NCBI RefSeq assembly: GCF_000770305.1
Contig: NZ_JNVB01000013.1
Location: 1-64,000 of the forward strand
Direction of reading: 5' to 3'
Origin: Erwinia oleae
GTDB lineage: Bacteria > Pseudomonadota > Gammaproteobacteria > Enterobacterales > Enterobacteriaceae
DNA: 64,000 bases
The translations under genes were made by a program, and so were the position numbers. Of this stretch, positions 38,039 to 46,984 are shown piece by piece. Each line of letters starts with the position of its first letter. The first letter of the stretch is position 1. The notes below the pieces were generated by a model that was not told where the DNA came from, ran no database searches, and saw only the letters and a program-made list of their open reading frames with translations.

Positions 38039-38065
38039 TCAAGTTATTTTCCGCTGCGCCGTTAA
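38039..38065 (+). promoter_or_regulatory. Sigma-28 (FliA)-type promoter of the third chemoreceptor
   Basis: TCAAGTTA at 38039-38046, an 11-base spacer, then GCCGTTAA at 38058-38065. The -35 matches 6 of 8 and the -10 matches 7 of 8 bases of TAAAGTTT-N11-GCCGATAA. The predicted start of transcription is near 38072, inside the adjacent inverted repeat. Confidence 0.75.
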
Positions 38066-38095
38066 CTCGATCAGGCAATCATGCCTGATTGAGTT
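38064..38095. repeat. 32-bp inverted repeat over the chemoreceptor transcription start
   Basis: Arms of 14 bases (AACTCGATCAGGCA and TGCCTGATTGAGTT) flank the loop ATCA, with a single mismatched position (G opposite T). It begins at the end of the FliA -10 and ends 16 bases before the ATG. There is no T run, so it is not a terminator; it could be an operator or an RNA hairpin near the start codon. Confidence 0.6.
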
Positions 38096-38111
38096 GATCG
38101 GGGCTTATACT

Positions 38112-40004
38112 ATGTTAAAAACAACCCAGGCCAGATTTACCCTACTGATCGTTGGTTTCTTCGTGTTGCTGCTACTGATCACGGTGACGGTGATCAAAAT
38201 GTTTGTCGCGCCACAGCTCAGCGCCAGCGAAAGCCGTCTGGTGCGCTATGAAGTGGAGACTATTGGCGCGCGCATCAGTGAAATGATGAACCGTATTCAG
38301 GCGCAGCAGCGCAGCATTACCGAATCCGTCGCGGTACTCGATAGCGACAATATCGATAAAGTGCTGCCCGCGCTGGTGAATCAGTACAAAGATGTGAACG
38401 TATTTGGCGGCGGCGTCTGGCCGTTGCCGAAAATGCGCGATCCGGCAAAGGATAAGTTCAGCACCTTCTTTGCCCGCGACAGCAGCAATACGCTCCAGGT
38501 CAACACCTTCTGGAACTCTGCCGACGCGCCCAACTACTATGAGCAGTCATGGTATAAAGACGGCCAGAACGCGCCGGAAGGGCAGTGTGCCTGGGCAAAT
38601 GCCTATCAGGATGCGGCCAGCCCGCAGCCGCGCACCAACTGCGCGATGGCGATTTATCGCAACGGTGCGGTATGGGGCGTGACCACCATCGACGTTACGC
38701 TTGGTTTCTTCAATCATCTCGCCAAAGAGATGGGCGAGGCGATCCACGGCAAGGTGCTGATTGTTGAAGCGGACGGCAAAGTGGTTGGCGACGCCGCTCT
38801 GGCCGACGCAACGCCAAAACTGAGTAATCTGAGCGAACAGTCCGATCCGATGGCGGTTTCACTGCGGGCGATGCTGAGCGGCACAGGCGACGGCAGAGAA
38901 AGCACTTACGAGGGCAATGACGGCGAGCATACGCTGATGGTGCAGCCGATTGCCGGCAGCCCGTGGTTAATCGCCAGCGACGTGCCCACCGCGCTGCTCG
39001 CCGCGCAAACAAACTCCATTTTAACGCGCCTTGGCCTGGTACAGATCCCACTGGCCATTATGCTGCTGCTGGTGCTGCTTGGCTTTGTCCGCGCCATGAT
39101 GAAACGGCTTAACGGTCTCAATGATAATATCCTGGCGCTCTCCTCCGGCGGCGCAGATCTGACGCAGCGTCTGCCCGCCAGCAGCAGCCCGGAATTTAAT
39201 GCGGTGTCGCAAAGCTTTAACAACTTCATCGGCTATTTACAGGAACTGCTGCGTCAGGTGGGCGACAGCGCGACGGCGATCACCTCTGCGTCGCGGGAGA
39301 TCGCCAGCGGTAACCTCGATCTCTCTGCGCGGACAGAAAGCCAGGCCAGCGCGATCGTCGAAACGGCGGCGTCGATGGAGCAACTCACCGGCACCGTTCG
39401 TCAGAACGCCGACAACGCCACGCACGCCAACCAGCTGGCGGGCGATGCGTCGCAGGTGGCAAATCGCGGCTCGAACGTGGTGAAGCAGGTGGTCAGCACC
39501 ATGGGCGAAATCAACGCTTCCTCCCGCAAGGTGGTCGATATTATCAGCGTCATCGACAGCATCGCTTTCCAGACCAATATTCTGGCGCTGAACGCGGCGG
39601 TTGAAGCCGCCCGCGCTGGCGAGCAGGGCAGAGGGTTCGCCGTCGTGGCGTCGGAGGTGCGTAACCTTGCGCAGCGTTCCGCAAACTCGGCGCGGGAGAT
39701 CAAAAAGCTGATTGAAGAGTCCGTCGCCAATATCGATAAGGGCAGTCATCTGGTGAATGAAGCAGGTAACACCATGGATGAACTGATGAGCGGCGTCAGC
39801 AACGTGACCACGCTGATGGCGGAAATCATGTCCGCCAGCCGCGAGCAGAGTATCGGTATCGATCAGGTGAATACCGCCATCAACCAGCTTGACAGCACCA
39901 CGCAGCAAAACGCCTCACTGGTTGAGCAGGTCTCCTCGGCGGCACAGGCGATGGATGAGCAGAGCGTCCGGCTGGCGCAGGTCGTTGGCGGCTTTAAACT
40001 GTAA
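38112..40004 (+). CDS. Methyl-accepting chemotaxis protein with large Cache-type sensor
   Basis: The gene encodes a 630-residue chemoreceptor. TM1 is at about residues 10-33, the periplasmic dCache-like domain covers about 290 residues, TM2 is near 310-330, then HAMP and the signalling hairpin [20 protein letters not shown]. The sensor differs from that of the receptor at 2473-4410 ([40 protein letters not shown]), so a different ligand is expected. It ends GGFKL with no CheR/CheB tether. The ATG at 38112 has no clear Shine-Dalgarno site; an in-frame upstream start would lie in the inverted repeat. Control is by a FliA promoter. Confidence 0.93.
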   Translation: MLKTTQARFTLLIVGFFVLLLLITVTVIKMFVAPQLSASESRLVRYEVETIGARISEMMNRIQAQQRSITESVAVLDSDNIDKVLPALVNQYKDVNVFGGGVWPLPKMRDPAKDKFSTFFARDSSNTLQVNTFWNSADAPNYYEQSWYKDGQNAPEGQCAWANAYQDAASPQPRTNCAMAIYRNGAVWGVTTIDVTLGFFNHLAKEMGEAIHGKVLIVEADGKVVGDAALADATPKLSNLSEQSDPMAVSLRAMLSGTGDGRESTYEGNDGEHTLMVQPIAGSPWLIASDVPTALLAAQTNSILTRLGLVQIPLAIMLLLVLLGFVRAMMKRLNGLNDNILALSSGGADLTQRLPASSSPEFNAVSQSFNNFIGYLQELLRQVGDSATAITSASREIASGNLDLSARTESQASAIVETAASMEQLTGTVRQNADNATHANQLAGDASQVANRGSNVVKQVVSTMGEINASSRKVVDIISVIDSIAFQTNILALNAAVEAARAGEQGRGFAVVASEVRNLAQRSANSAREIKKLIEESVANIDKGSHLVNEAGNTMDELMSGVSNVTTLMAEIMSASREQSIGIDQVNTAINQLDSTTQQNASLVEQVSSAAQAMDEQSVRLAQVVGGFKL

Positions 40005-40011
40005 CGCGCGG

Positions 40012-40070
40012 GTCGGGGAGCAGCGGGCTCCCCGACGATGGTCTCAGGCAGCGTCATGCTGCCTTTTTTT
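40012..40070 (+). terminator. Tandem hairpins ending the chemoreceptor gene
   Basis: First a 10-bp stem GTCGGGGAGC / GCTCCCCGAC (40012-40036), then GGCAGC / GCTGCC with loop GTCAT and seven T residues (40047-40070). The second is a typical intrinsic terminator. Confidence 0.88.
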
Positions 40071-40080
40071 CGCCTGATGT

Positions 40081-41550
40081 TTACGGCGCAAAATCTTCCG
40101 CGTCTACGTCATAACCTGACGGCTCCCAGCGAATCGCCAGCAGCGCTACCAGCCCGGCCAGCGGCGCCAGGGCAATCACCCAGAACACATCGGTACTCAA
40201 CGCCGCCGACAGCAGCGGAAAGGTAAACAGCGACACCGTTGAGCTTCCGCGCATCAGCGTCTGGTTAAAGCCGACGCCGACGCCGCGCAGCGACGTCGGG
40301 TAGCTGAGCGAGGCGAATGTCATGGTGTGCGAACCCGGTCCGAAACCCTGGCCAAGTAAAAACAGCGCCAGCATGGCGATGGAGATCGCCGCTTCTGCGC
40401 CGCTGTCCGGCTTGCCGATCAGCGCCAGGCCGAGCAGCGCCGCAAACTGACAGACGTAACCGAGCACGGTCATTTTCCACGCGCCGAAGCGCGGCACCAG
40501 CCGGACGGCCAGCAGGCCGCCGGTAAAGGCGAACAGCAGATTAAGCGCCAGCGAAACCAGAATGGTGCTCAGCATCGACTGCGCAAGAAAGCTGGAGAGA
40601 ATAACCGGCAGGCCAAAGGCCACCGCGTTATAGGCGAATGCGGAAGCCACGGCCGTAACGGTGGCCAGAATGGTGCGCCGCAGGTACACGCCTTTCAGCA
40701 GCTCGCCGTAGTTGCGCCAGCCCGCACGCCGCGTTGGCGCAGCGGGCGTCAGGTCGGCGTCGTCGGCGACGTGGGCATTGATACCGTAAGAACTGCACAG
40801 GATCGCCGCCGCGCCGTGCAGGTTGCCCTGATTCGCCGCCCACACCGGCGACTCGCTCATATAGCGGCTGCGAATGGCGATGATCAGCAGCGCAGGCACC
40901 GCACCAAAGCCAAGAATGATGCGCCACAGCCAGCCTGCGTGCTCATCCGGCAGCACGGCGTAGAAAAACAGTACCAGCAGATAGGAGACGGAGATCGCCG
41001 CGTACCAGGTGGGGCACCACATGGCGATACTTGATGCCTTATTACCACGCCCCTTCAGTTTTGAAAACTCCGCCAGAAACGCCATCGCCACGGGCAGGTC
41101 GATGCCCACGCCAAGGCCCATCACGAAACGGGCGCCCGCCAGCACATACTCATTTGGGGCCAGCGCGCAGGCAATCGCGGCAACCACGAAGAAGAACATA
41201 TCGGCCATGAAAACCCGGTAGCGGCCAATTTTGTCCGTCAGGTAACCGCCAATCAGCGCGCCGACGATCGCGCCGAAAGCAATGGCGGATGCCACCATCC
41301 CTGCGCCGCCGGGCGACAGACCAAACTCGCGCGTCACGTCCTTCATGCCAAAGGCCAGCGCGCCGAGATCGTACGCGTCGAGAAAAACACCGCCCAGCGC
41401 GATGCCGATGACAATCCGCGCGTTACTGCGCGCCTGGGTGCTGGTATTGACGAGCCGGGAGACGTCAGCGGCCCGGCGAATCGTTACCGATTCGCCGGAC
41501 GGCGCCGTACCTGCGGTGGCGACGTGCGCCGAAGAAGTGAGATCGGTCAT
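40081..41550 (-). CDS. MFS transporter, metabolite:H+ symporter type
   Basis: This 489-residue protein has about 12 helices and the MFS motif A in GGYLTDKIGRYRV between helices 2 and 3. The GLGVGIDLPVAMAFLAEFSK block and the pattern of the first half resemble the YaaU/sugar-porter-like symporters. Both termini are cytoplasmic and soluble, with an N-terminal extension of about 45 residues. The substrate is unknown. The ATG at 41550 is chosen over an in-frame start 11 codons earlier. It is divergent from osmF; a near-palindrome GTTATAAGTTACAAC lies in the gap at 41621-41635. Confidence 0.85.
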   Translation of the reverse strand: MTDLTSSAHVATAGTAPSGESVTIRRAADVSRLVNTSTQARSNARIVIGIALGGVFLDAYDLGALAFGMKDVTREFGLSPGGAGMVASAIAFGAIVGALIGGYLTDKIGRYRVFMADMFFFVVAAIACALAPNEYVLAGARFVMGLGVGIDLPVAMAFLAEFSKLKGRGNKASSIAMWCPTWYAAISVSYLLVLFFYAVLPDEHAGWLWRIILGFGAVPALLIIAIRSRYMSESPVWAANQGNLHGAAAILCSSYGINAHVADDADLTPAAPTRRAGWRNYGELLKGVYLRRTILATVTAVASAFAYNAVAFGLPVILSSFLAQSMLSTILVSLALNLLFAFTGGLLAVRLVPRFGAWKMTVLGYVCQFAALLGLALIGKPDSGAEAAISIAMLALFLLGQGFGPGSHTMTFASLSYPTSLRGVGVGFNQTLMRGSSTVSLFTFPLLSAALSTDVFWVIALAPLAGLVALLAIRWEPSGYDVDAEDFAP

Positions 41551-41620
41551 AATGTGATGTTCATTTTTTAGAAGTAGCGTCAAGAATACGCCGCGCTTAT
41601 GCAGAGTTAAATTCCAGCTG

Positions 41621-41635
41621 GTTATAAGTTACAAC
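41621..41635. promoter_or_regulatory. 15-bp near-palindrome in the MFS/osmF divergent gap
   Basis: GTTATAA-G-TTACAAC has one mismatched pair. It lies 70 bases upstream of the MFS start, where a transcription factor could act; no regulator gene is adjacent. Confidence 0.35.
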
Positions 41636-41730
41636 CGATTAAACGTTGAAATTATCGTGATAACGGGTTCCTCTTGATCTTAGCGCTTCAGGGTTTTGGT
41701 CCGTCTGATTTTACCTGGCGATGAATTAGG

Positions 41731-41737
41731 CTACGCT
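41731..41737 (+). promoter_or_regulatory. Possible sigma-S -10 element of osmF
   Basis: CTACGCT resembles the sigma-S extended -10 (CTATACT) and lies 30 bases before the osmF ATG. In E. coli the osmF operon depends on RpoS, which supports the call; no clear -35 is seen. Confidence 0.4.
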
Positions 41738-41767
41738 TTTAATTATTCTGAAAAAAAGGAAAAGAAA

Positions 41768-42688
41768 ATGGCGAACAAAGCAGGGCGTATCGGCGGGTTG
41801 GCGTTGGCGGTGTTACTGGCGCTGGCGGGCACGGCGAAAGCGGCTGAACCGGTAAAAGTGGGCTCAAAAATTGATACGGAAGGATCGTTATTAGGGAATA
41901 TTATCCTGCAAGTACTGGATAAACACGGCGTGAAAACCATTAATAAAGTCCAGCTCGGCACGACCCAGGTCGTACGCGGCGCCATTACCGCAGGCGAGCT
42001 GGATATCTACCCTGAATATACCGGCAACGGCGCGTTCTTCTTTAATGATGAGCACGACGCGGCCTGGAAAGATGCTAAAGCGGGCTACGAAAAGGTGAAA
42101 AAGTTAGATCAGGATAAAAATCAGCTCACCTGGCTGACGCCCGCCCCGGCCAACAATACCTGGACCATTGCGGTTCGCAGCGATCTGGCGCAGAAAAACA
42201 AGCTTAACTCGCTGGAGGATCTGAGCGCGTGGCTGAAAAAGGGCGGAGAATTCAAACTGGCCGCGTCGGCTGAATTCATTGAGCGCCCGGACGCGCTGCC
42301 TGCCTTCCAGAAAGCCTATGGCTTCACCCTGAAGCAGGATCAGCTGCTGTCGCTGGCGGGCGGAGACACGGCGGTCACCATCAAAGCGGCGGCGCAGCAG
42401 ACCTCCGGCGTGAACGCCGCGATGGCCTACGGCACGGACGGCCCGGTCGCCGCGCTTGGCCTGCAAACGCTCAGCGATCCAAAACACGTGCAGCCGATCT
42501 ATGCGCCCGCGCCGGTGATCCGCGAGTCAGTGTTAAAAGCCAACCCGAAAATTGCCGAATGGCTGAAGCCGGTTTTCGAATCGCTGGATGAAAAAACGCT
42601 TCAGGCGCTGAACGCAAAAATCGCCGTTGATGGTCAGGACGCCAAAAAAGTGGCCGCAGACTATTTGCAGCAGAAGCACCTGCTCTGA
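41768..42688 (+). CDS. osmF: OsmF (YehZ), periplasmic binding protein of the YehZYXW transporter
   Basis: The 306-residue product (E. coli OsmF 305) has a signal peptide (about residues 1-27, cutting near TAKA-AEP) and an OpuAC-type quaternary-amine-binding domain. Family blocks are KVGSKIDTEGSLLGNIILQV, GAITAGELDIYPEYTGNGAF and YGTDGPVAALGLQ. In E. coli the system is osmotically and RpoS-induced and transports glycine betaine with low affinity. The ATG has an AAAGGA site; an in-frame start 24 codons upstream would include the promoter. It is the first gene of a four-gene operon. Confidence 0.94.
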   Translation: MANKAGRIGGLALAVLLALAGTAKAAEPVKVGSKIDTEGSLLGNIILQVLDKHGVKTINKVQLGTTQVVRGAITAGELDIYPEYTGNGAFFFNDEHDAAWKDAKAGYEKVKKLDQDKNQLTWLTPAPANNTWTIAVRSDLAQKNKLNSLEDLSAWLKKGGEFKLAASAEFIERPDALPAFQKAYGFTLKQDQLLSLAGGDTAVTIKAAAQQTSGVNAAMAYGTDGPVAALGLQTLSDPKHVQPIYAPAPVIRESVLKANPKIAEWLKPVFESLDEKTLQALNAKIAVDGQDAKKVAADYLQQKHLL

Positions 42689-42731
42689 GCCAAAGGCCGG
42701 GTAGCCGGCCTGTTATTTCTGCGGAGAAATT

Positions 42732-43892
42732 TTGCGCCATACTCTCTCAAACCGCGTGTTGCTGACGCTGGCCGTGCTGCTGATGGCGGCGGCAACCGCA
42801 CTCCCTTTCCTGAATTACGCGCCGAATCGCCTGGTCTCCGGCCAGCCGCTTTCGCTGTTTCAGGCGCTGCATGGCATAAGCTGGGCGATCCTGCTTCCCG
42901 CTCCGGCTTTGCTGCTGCTTGCTTTTTTTCGTGGTTCGGCACGGGTATTGATCCTGACGCTGCTGCTCAGCGAACTGTTATTCATTCTGCTGCTGATGCA
43001 AAGCGGCATGGAAGCCACGCGGCTGGCGCAGACGGGCAGCCCGCTGGCACGGACGTCCTTCGGCAGCGGCTTCTGGCTGGCGTCGGCGCTCTGCCTGCTG
43101 ATCGCGGCGGATGCGGTTTCGCGCCTGACGGCGAAACCGCTGTGGCAATTACTGCTTAACGGGCAGATCTGGCTGCCGGTTATCTTTCTGCTGCTGAGCG
43201 GCACGCTCGATCAGTTGGCCTTACTGAAAGAGTACGCCAACCGCCAGGAGGTGTTCGATCAGGCGCTGACGCGACATCTGCTGCTGCTGGTGGGAACGCT
43301 TATTCCAACGCTGGTCATCGGTATTCCGCTCGGCTGGCTGTGCGCGCGCAGGGCCTCCGTGCAGTCGCCGGTCTTTGCCGTGCTTAACGTTATCCAAACC
43401 GTACCGTCCATTGCGCTGTTCGGCCTGCTGATTGCCCCGCTGGCCGGGCTGGCGAAAAGCTTCCCGGCGTTATCGAAAATTGGCGTCAGCGGCATCGGCA
43501 TGGCGCCCGCGCTGATTGCGCTGGTGCTCTACGCGCTGCTACCGCTGGTGCGAAGTGTGGTGGCCGGCCTGCAACAGGTGCCGAAAGACGTGACCGAAAC
43601 GGCGGTGGGCATGGGCATGACGCCAGCTCAGATCTTCTGGCATGCCGAGGTGCCGCTGGCGCTGCCGGTACTGCTTTCGGGCCTGCGGGTGATCTCAGTG
43701 CAAACCGTCGGCATGGCGGTGATTGCCGCGCTGATTGGCGCTGGCGGCTTCGGCGCCATCATTTTCCAGGGGTTGCTAAGCAGCGCGCTGGAGTTGGTGC
43801 TGCTCGGCGTCATCCCGGTTATTGCGCTGGCGGTCATCATCGACGCACTGTTCAAATTTCTCATTTCTGTGATCGAGGCGGAGCGCCAATGA
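42732..43892 (+). CDS. yehY: YehY, ABC transporter permease (TTG start)
   Basis: This is a 386-residue permease matching E. coli YehY (385). An N-terminal membrane part of about 150 residues is followed by the canonical permease domain with GMGMTPAQIFWHAEVPLALP as the EAA-type loop. The start is TTG: GGAG lies five bases upstream and the resulting N-terminus aligns with E. coli YehY, while the next in-frame ATG is 17 codons inside the first helix. It follows osmF after 43 bases and overlaps yehX by four (ATGA). Confidence 0.9.
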   Translation: MRHTLSNRVLLTLAVLLMAAATALPFLNYAPNRLVSGQPLSLFQALHGISWAILLPAPALLLLAFFRGSARVLILTLLLSELLFILLLMQSGMEATRLAQTGSPLARTSFGSGFWLASALCLLIAADAVSRLTAKPLWQLLLNGQIWLPVIFLLLSGTLDQLALLKEYANRQEVFDQALTRHLLLLVGTLIPTLVIGIPLGWLCARRASVQSPVFAVLNVIQTVPSIALFGLLIAPLAGLAKSFPALSKIGVSGIGMAPALIALVLYALLPLVRSVVAGLQQVPKDVTETAVGMGMTPAQIFWHAEVPLALPVLLSGLRVISVQTVGMAVIAALIGAGGFGAIIFQGLLSSALELVLLGVIPVIALAVIIDALFKFLISVIEAERQ

Positions 43893-44821
43893 TTAACTTT
43901 AACAACGTGAGCAAACACTTTGCGGGCAAGGCCGCCGTCAGCGATCTCTCGCTGAATATTGCCAAAGGCGAGTTCACCGTGCTGATCGGCACCTCAGGCT
44001 CCGGAAAGTCCACCACGCTGAAAATGATCAACCGCCTGATAGAGCATGATGAAGGCACCATTCAGTTTGCCGGTGAAGAGATCCGCAGCTTTAATCCGCA
44101 GGTGCTGCGTCGGCGCATGGGCTACGCCATTCAGTCAATTGGCTTGTTTCCTCACTGGACGGTCGAAAAAAATATTGCCACCGTGCCCGCGCTGCTCAAC
44201 TGGCCGAAGGGCAAAATTTCAGCGCGGATCGGTGAACTGCTCGCATTGCTGAACCTCGACGAGCGCTTTCGCCATCGCTATCCGCATCAGCTTTCCGGTG
44301 GTCAGCAGCAGCGCGTAGGCGTGGCGCGTGCGCTGGCCGCCGACCCGGAGGTGCTGCTGATGGATGAGCCGTTTGGCGCGCTCGATCCGGTGACGCGCGG
44401 CGCGCTTCAGCAGGAGATTGTGCGTATTCACCAACTGCTGGGCCGAACCATTGTGTTGGTGACCCACGATATTGACGAGGCGCTGGCGCTGGCAGACAGG
44501 CTGGTGCTGATGGACGGCGGTCAGGTGATCCAGCAGGGCACGCCGTATGAGATGCTTACCCGGCCGAAGAATGACTTCGTGCGTGATTTCTTCGGGCGCA
44601 GCGAACTGGGCGTGCGGCTGCTTGCGCTCGGCAATGCAGGCGCGGCCGCCCGACGCGGCGAATGGATTGAGGAGGAGGCGATCCCGGAAAGCATGACGCT
44701 GCGTGAAGCGCTGTCGCAGTTTATCGCCAGGCAGACCGATCGTCTGGCGGTGCTCGACGCGCAGCAAAAGCCGCTGGGCGTGCTGCACTTTGCCGATCTG
44801 CTGCGGCAGCGGGGGAATTAG
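43889..44821 (+). CDS. yehX: YehX, ABC transporter ATP-binding protein
   Basis: The 310-residue ATPase has Walker A GTSGSGKST (34-42), signature LSGGQQQRVG, Walker B LLMDEPFGALDP and the switch His in VTHDIDEA. It matches E. coli YehX (308) along most of its length, for example RRRMGYAIQSIGLFPHW. The C-terminal region is a degenerate CBS-like part. It drives the OsmF-YehYW uptake system from the cytoplasmic face. It overlaps yehY by four bases and is separated from yehW by three. Confidence 0.96.
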   Translation: MINFNNVSKHFAGKAAVSDLSLNIAKGEFTVLIGTSGSGKSTTLKMINRLIEHDEGTIQFAGEEIRSFNPQVLRRRMGYAIQSIGLFPHWTVEKNIATVPALLNWPKGKISARIGELLALLNLDERFRHRYPHQLSGGQQQRVGVARALAADPEVLLMDEPFGALDPVTRGALQQEIVRIHQLLGRTIVLVTHDIDEALALADRLVLMDGGQVIQQGTPYEMLTRPKNDFVRDFFGRSELGVRLLALGNAGAAARRGEWIEEEAIPESMTLREALSQFIARQTDRLAVLDAQQKPLGVLHFADLLRQRGN

Positions 44822-44824
44822 ATC

Positions 44825-45550
44825 ATGCGCATATTACGCGATCCGCTACTGTGGCTGATCCTGCTGTTTTTCGCATTGTTATTAGCGATGCCCTGGAGCG
44901 AACCGCTGTTCGCCCACTGGTTTCCCGAGCTGGCCCGCCCGCTTTATCAGCAGGACAGCTTTATGCAACTGGCGCTGGCGCATATCCGGCTGGTGGCGTT
45001 GTCGAGCCTGTTTGCCATTGTTATCGGCATGGGCGCGGGTATTATGGTGACCCGCCGCGCCGGGCGCGAGTTTCGCTCGCTGGTGGAAACGCTGGTGGCG
45101 GCCGGGCAGACTTTTCCGCCCGTCGCGGTGCTGGCCGTTGCCGTTCCGGTTATGGGTTTTGGCGAAGAACCCGCCATTATTGCGTTACTGCTTTACGGGC
45201 TGCTGCCGATCCTGCAAGGCACGCTGGCCGGACTCGGCGCGGTGCCGGCCAGCGCGAAGGAGATTGCCGAAGGCGTGGGGATGAATGGCTGGCAGATCCT
45301 GACGAAGGTTGAGCTGCCGCTGGCCGCGCCGGTGATCCTTGCCGGCGTGCGCACCTCGGTGATCATTAATATCGGCACGGCAGCGATTGCCTCGACCGTC
45401 GGAGCAAAAACGCTGGGATCGCCGGTGATTATCGGCCTGAGCGGCTTTAACACCGCGTATGTGATTCAGGGAGCCTGCCTGGTGGCGCTGCTGGCTATTG
45501 TTACCGACCGGCTTTTCGAGCGCCTTCAGAAGCGTTTTAAGAGTGGATAA
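44825..45550 (+). CDS. yehW: YehW, ABC transporter permease
   Basis: This 241-residue permease (E. coli YehW 243) has about six helices and an EAA-type loop, [20 protein letters not shown]. It pairs with YehY in the OsmF transporter. It is the last operon gene; its end overlaps the yohO gene on the other strand by 14 bases, so the operon ends in convergent overlap with no separate terminator. Confidence 0.95.
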   Translation: MRILRDPLLWLILLFFALLLAMPWSEPLFAHWFPELARPLYQQDSFMQLALAHIRLVALSSLFAIVIGMGAGIMVTRRAGREFRSLVETLVAAGQTFPPVAVLAVAVPVMGFGEEPAIIALLLYGLLPILQGTLAGLGAVPASAKEIAEGVGMNGWQILTKVELPLAAPVILAGVRTSVIINIGTAAIASTVGAKTLGSPVIIGLSGFNTAYVIQGACLVALLAIVTDRLFERLQKRFKSG

Positions 45551-45641
45551 TAATGGAGTAACCCATCAGCATCACGCCGCCGATGCCGCCAAGGGCCATC
45601 AGCAGAAAAAGGATAACTACGCTGAATTTTTGCACGTTCAT
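45537..45641 (-). CDS. yohO: YohO, small membrane protein
   Basis: The 34-residue peptide is a single transmembrane segment. It matches E. coli YohO (35 residues) in the core [17 protein letters not shown]. The ATG at 45641 matches the E. coli start position; a longer in-frame reading of 63 residues has no support. Its function is unknown. In E. coli yohO also lies between mlrA and yehW, so position and sequence agree. The 3' end overlaps yehW by 14 bases. Confidence 0.88.
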   Translation of the reverse strand: MNVQKFSVVILFLLMALGGIGGVMLMGYSIIIHS

Positions 45642-45749
45642 GCCGTTGCCTGTTCGTCGTAAGCGGGGAAGAGCGTAGTATATCGCATACGTTTGCGCCA
45701 GGCCATCTCTCTGCCCGCGTCCACTCACGGGCTGTCCTGCACAGGGCGC

Positions 45750-46499
45750 TCAGTTCGAAGGGGGATACTGTGGGCCGGTATAGGTGACCGGATAACCCTG
45801 TTCGCGCCAGTGCGTCATCTGTTCCTGCTGACGTCGGGAGAGCGGTTTGCCGGTAAAGACGAAGATCTGCTGACCGGGGAAAAGCTCAGGACGCGGCAGT
45901 TCTAATGGCTCCGCCAGCACGTCAATACGCCAGCCCTGCTGAGAAAGGCGCCAGGCCTCCAGCCATAAGCGCGTGCGATCGTCGATTGCCCAGCCCATCA
46001 GCAGCGCGTCTTTACCCTCTTTTTTACGCGATCCGGTTAAGCAGAATGCCGCATAATCTATCAGTGCGCCGTCAAGGAGGCTGCACATCGCGCGAGCGGT
46101 GGTCTGATCGAGTCCTAAGCGCTGCCTGACCGGTAAATAAACGTGATCGATCAGATCGCTGGCGGGATGCTCCCGGCCCATTGTGGCGATTTTTGTTCTG
46201 ATGCGCGACGGCTTAACCTGACGCAGCACTTTCATGATCTCTTCCTGAAGCGTAGTCCAGCCGTCATGGACGCTGACGTTTTCACCTTCAAGAAGCGCCT
46301 TAACTTTACCTACCGGTACGCCGCTGCCTATCCAGCGTTTAATTTCTTCAATGCGCTGGATATCCTCATCATCAAACTGACGATGACCTCCCTCGGTCCG
46401 TTGAGGTTTCAATAAGCCGTAGCGACGTTGCCATGCGCGAAGCGTAACGGGGTTAATCCCGCATCGCTCGGCGACGTCACCAATACTGTAAATTGCCAT
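45750..46499 (-). CDS. mlrA: MlrA, MerR-family regulator of curli and biofilm
   Basis: This 249-residue MerR-like protein matches E. coli MlrA (243). The N-terminal winged helix reads [20 protein letters not shown] then [20 protein letters not shown] and is highly conserved; the C-terminal effector-like domain is more variable but keeps [12 protein letters not shown] and [14 protein letters not shown]. MlrA activates csgD under RpoS control in E. coli. Its upstream region holds several TGTACA boxes. Confidence 0.95.
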   Translation of the reverse strand: MAIYSIGDVAERCGINPVTLRAWQRRYGLLKPQRTEGGHRQFDDEDIQRIEEIKRWIGSGVPVGKVKALLEGENVSVHDGWTTLQEEIMKVLRQVKPSRIRTKIATMGREHPASDLIDHVYLPVRQRLGLDQTTARAMCSLLDGALIDYAAFCLTGSRKKEGKDALLMGWAIDDRTRLWLEAWRLSQQGWRIDVLAEPLELPRPELFPGQQIFVFTGKPLSRRQQEQMTHWREQGYPVTYTGPQYPPSN

Positions 46500-46984
46500 T
46501 CATTCTCTCTTAAACTAATCAGCTACACTAACCCTAGCGGACTCTTCATTTCTGTACAAGATTTTTTTGGTTGTACAACTTAGCCTGTACGACAGAAATG
46601 GTCAAAATTGTACATGCGGACAGATGCAGATATCCATTCCAGGCTGTCCGGGAAGTGTCTTTCCAGTAGCGGACTTTTCTCATCATCCGTAAAGCTGCCT
46701 GAGCGGGCATGCAGCATCACATCGCAAATCGTATTATTCGTCAATATTCCCCTTCAGGCAAAATGAAAAATCTCTTTCTTCCGCAAAGCGGAACGTCACC
46801 TTTCTCCCATTCCCCGCAGATAATATCGACATTTTACGACATGCGTCTCACACCTCAGTGGATATAATCACCGCGCGCGGCGGCCTGCCGCCGTACCGTT
46901 TTGTAAAATGAACCTGTCGGGCAGCGAAGGGTGCCATCCGTTGCGCTTCAGGAAGCACTCTCAGTTCTCATTAAGGAAGATGTG
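46500..46984. promoter_or_regulatory. Intergenic region of mlrA and the first Ail-like gene with MlrA-type boxes
   Basis: TGTACA cores occur at 46553-46558, 46572-46577 (within GTTGTACAAC) and 46609-46614, and a TGTACG at 46586-46591. The last TGTACA is inside AAAATTGTACA (46604-46614), identical to the reported MlrA half-site of csgD. A TATAAT at 46863-46868 may serve the Ail-like gene, whose leader holds the hairpin CGGCGGC / GCCGCCG at 46878-46893. No gene was found in the 484 bases. Confidence 0.6.
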
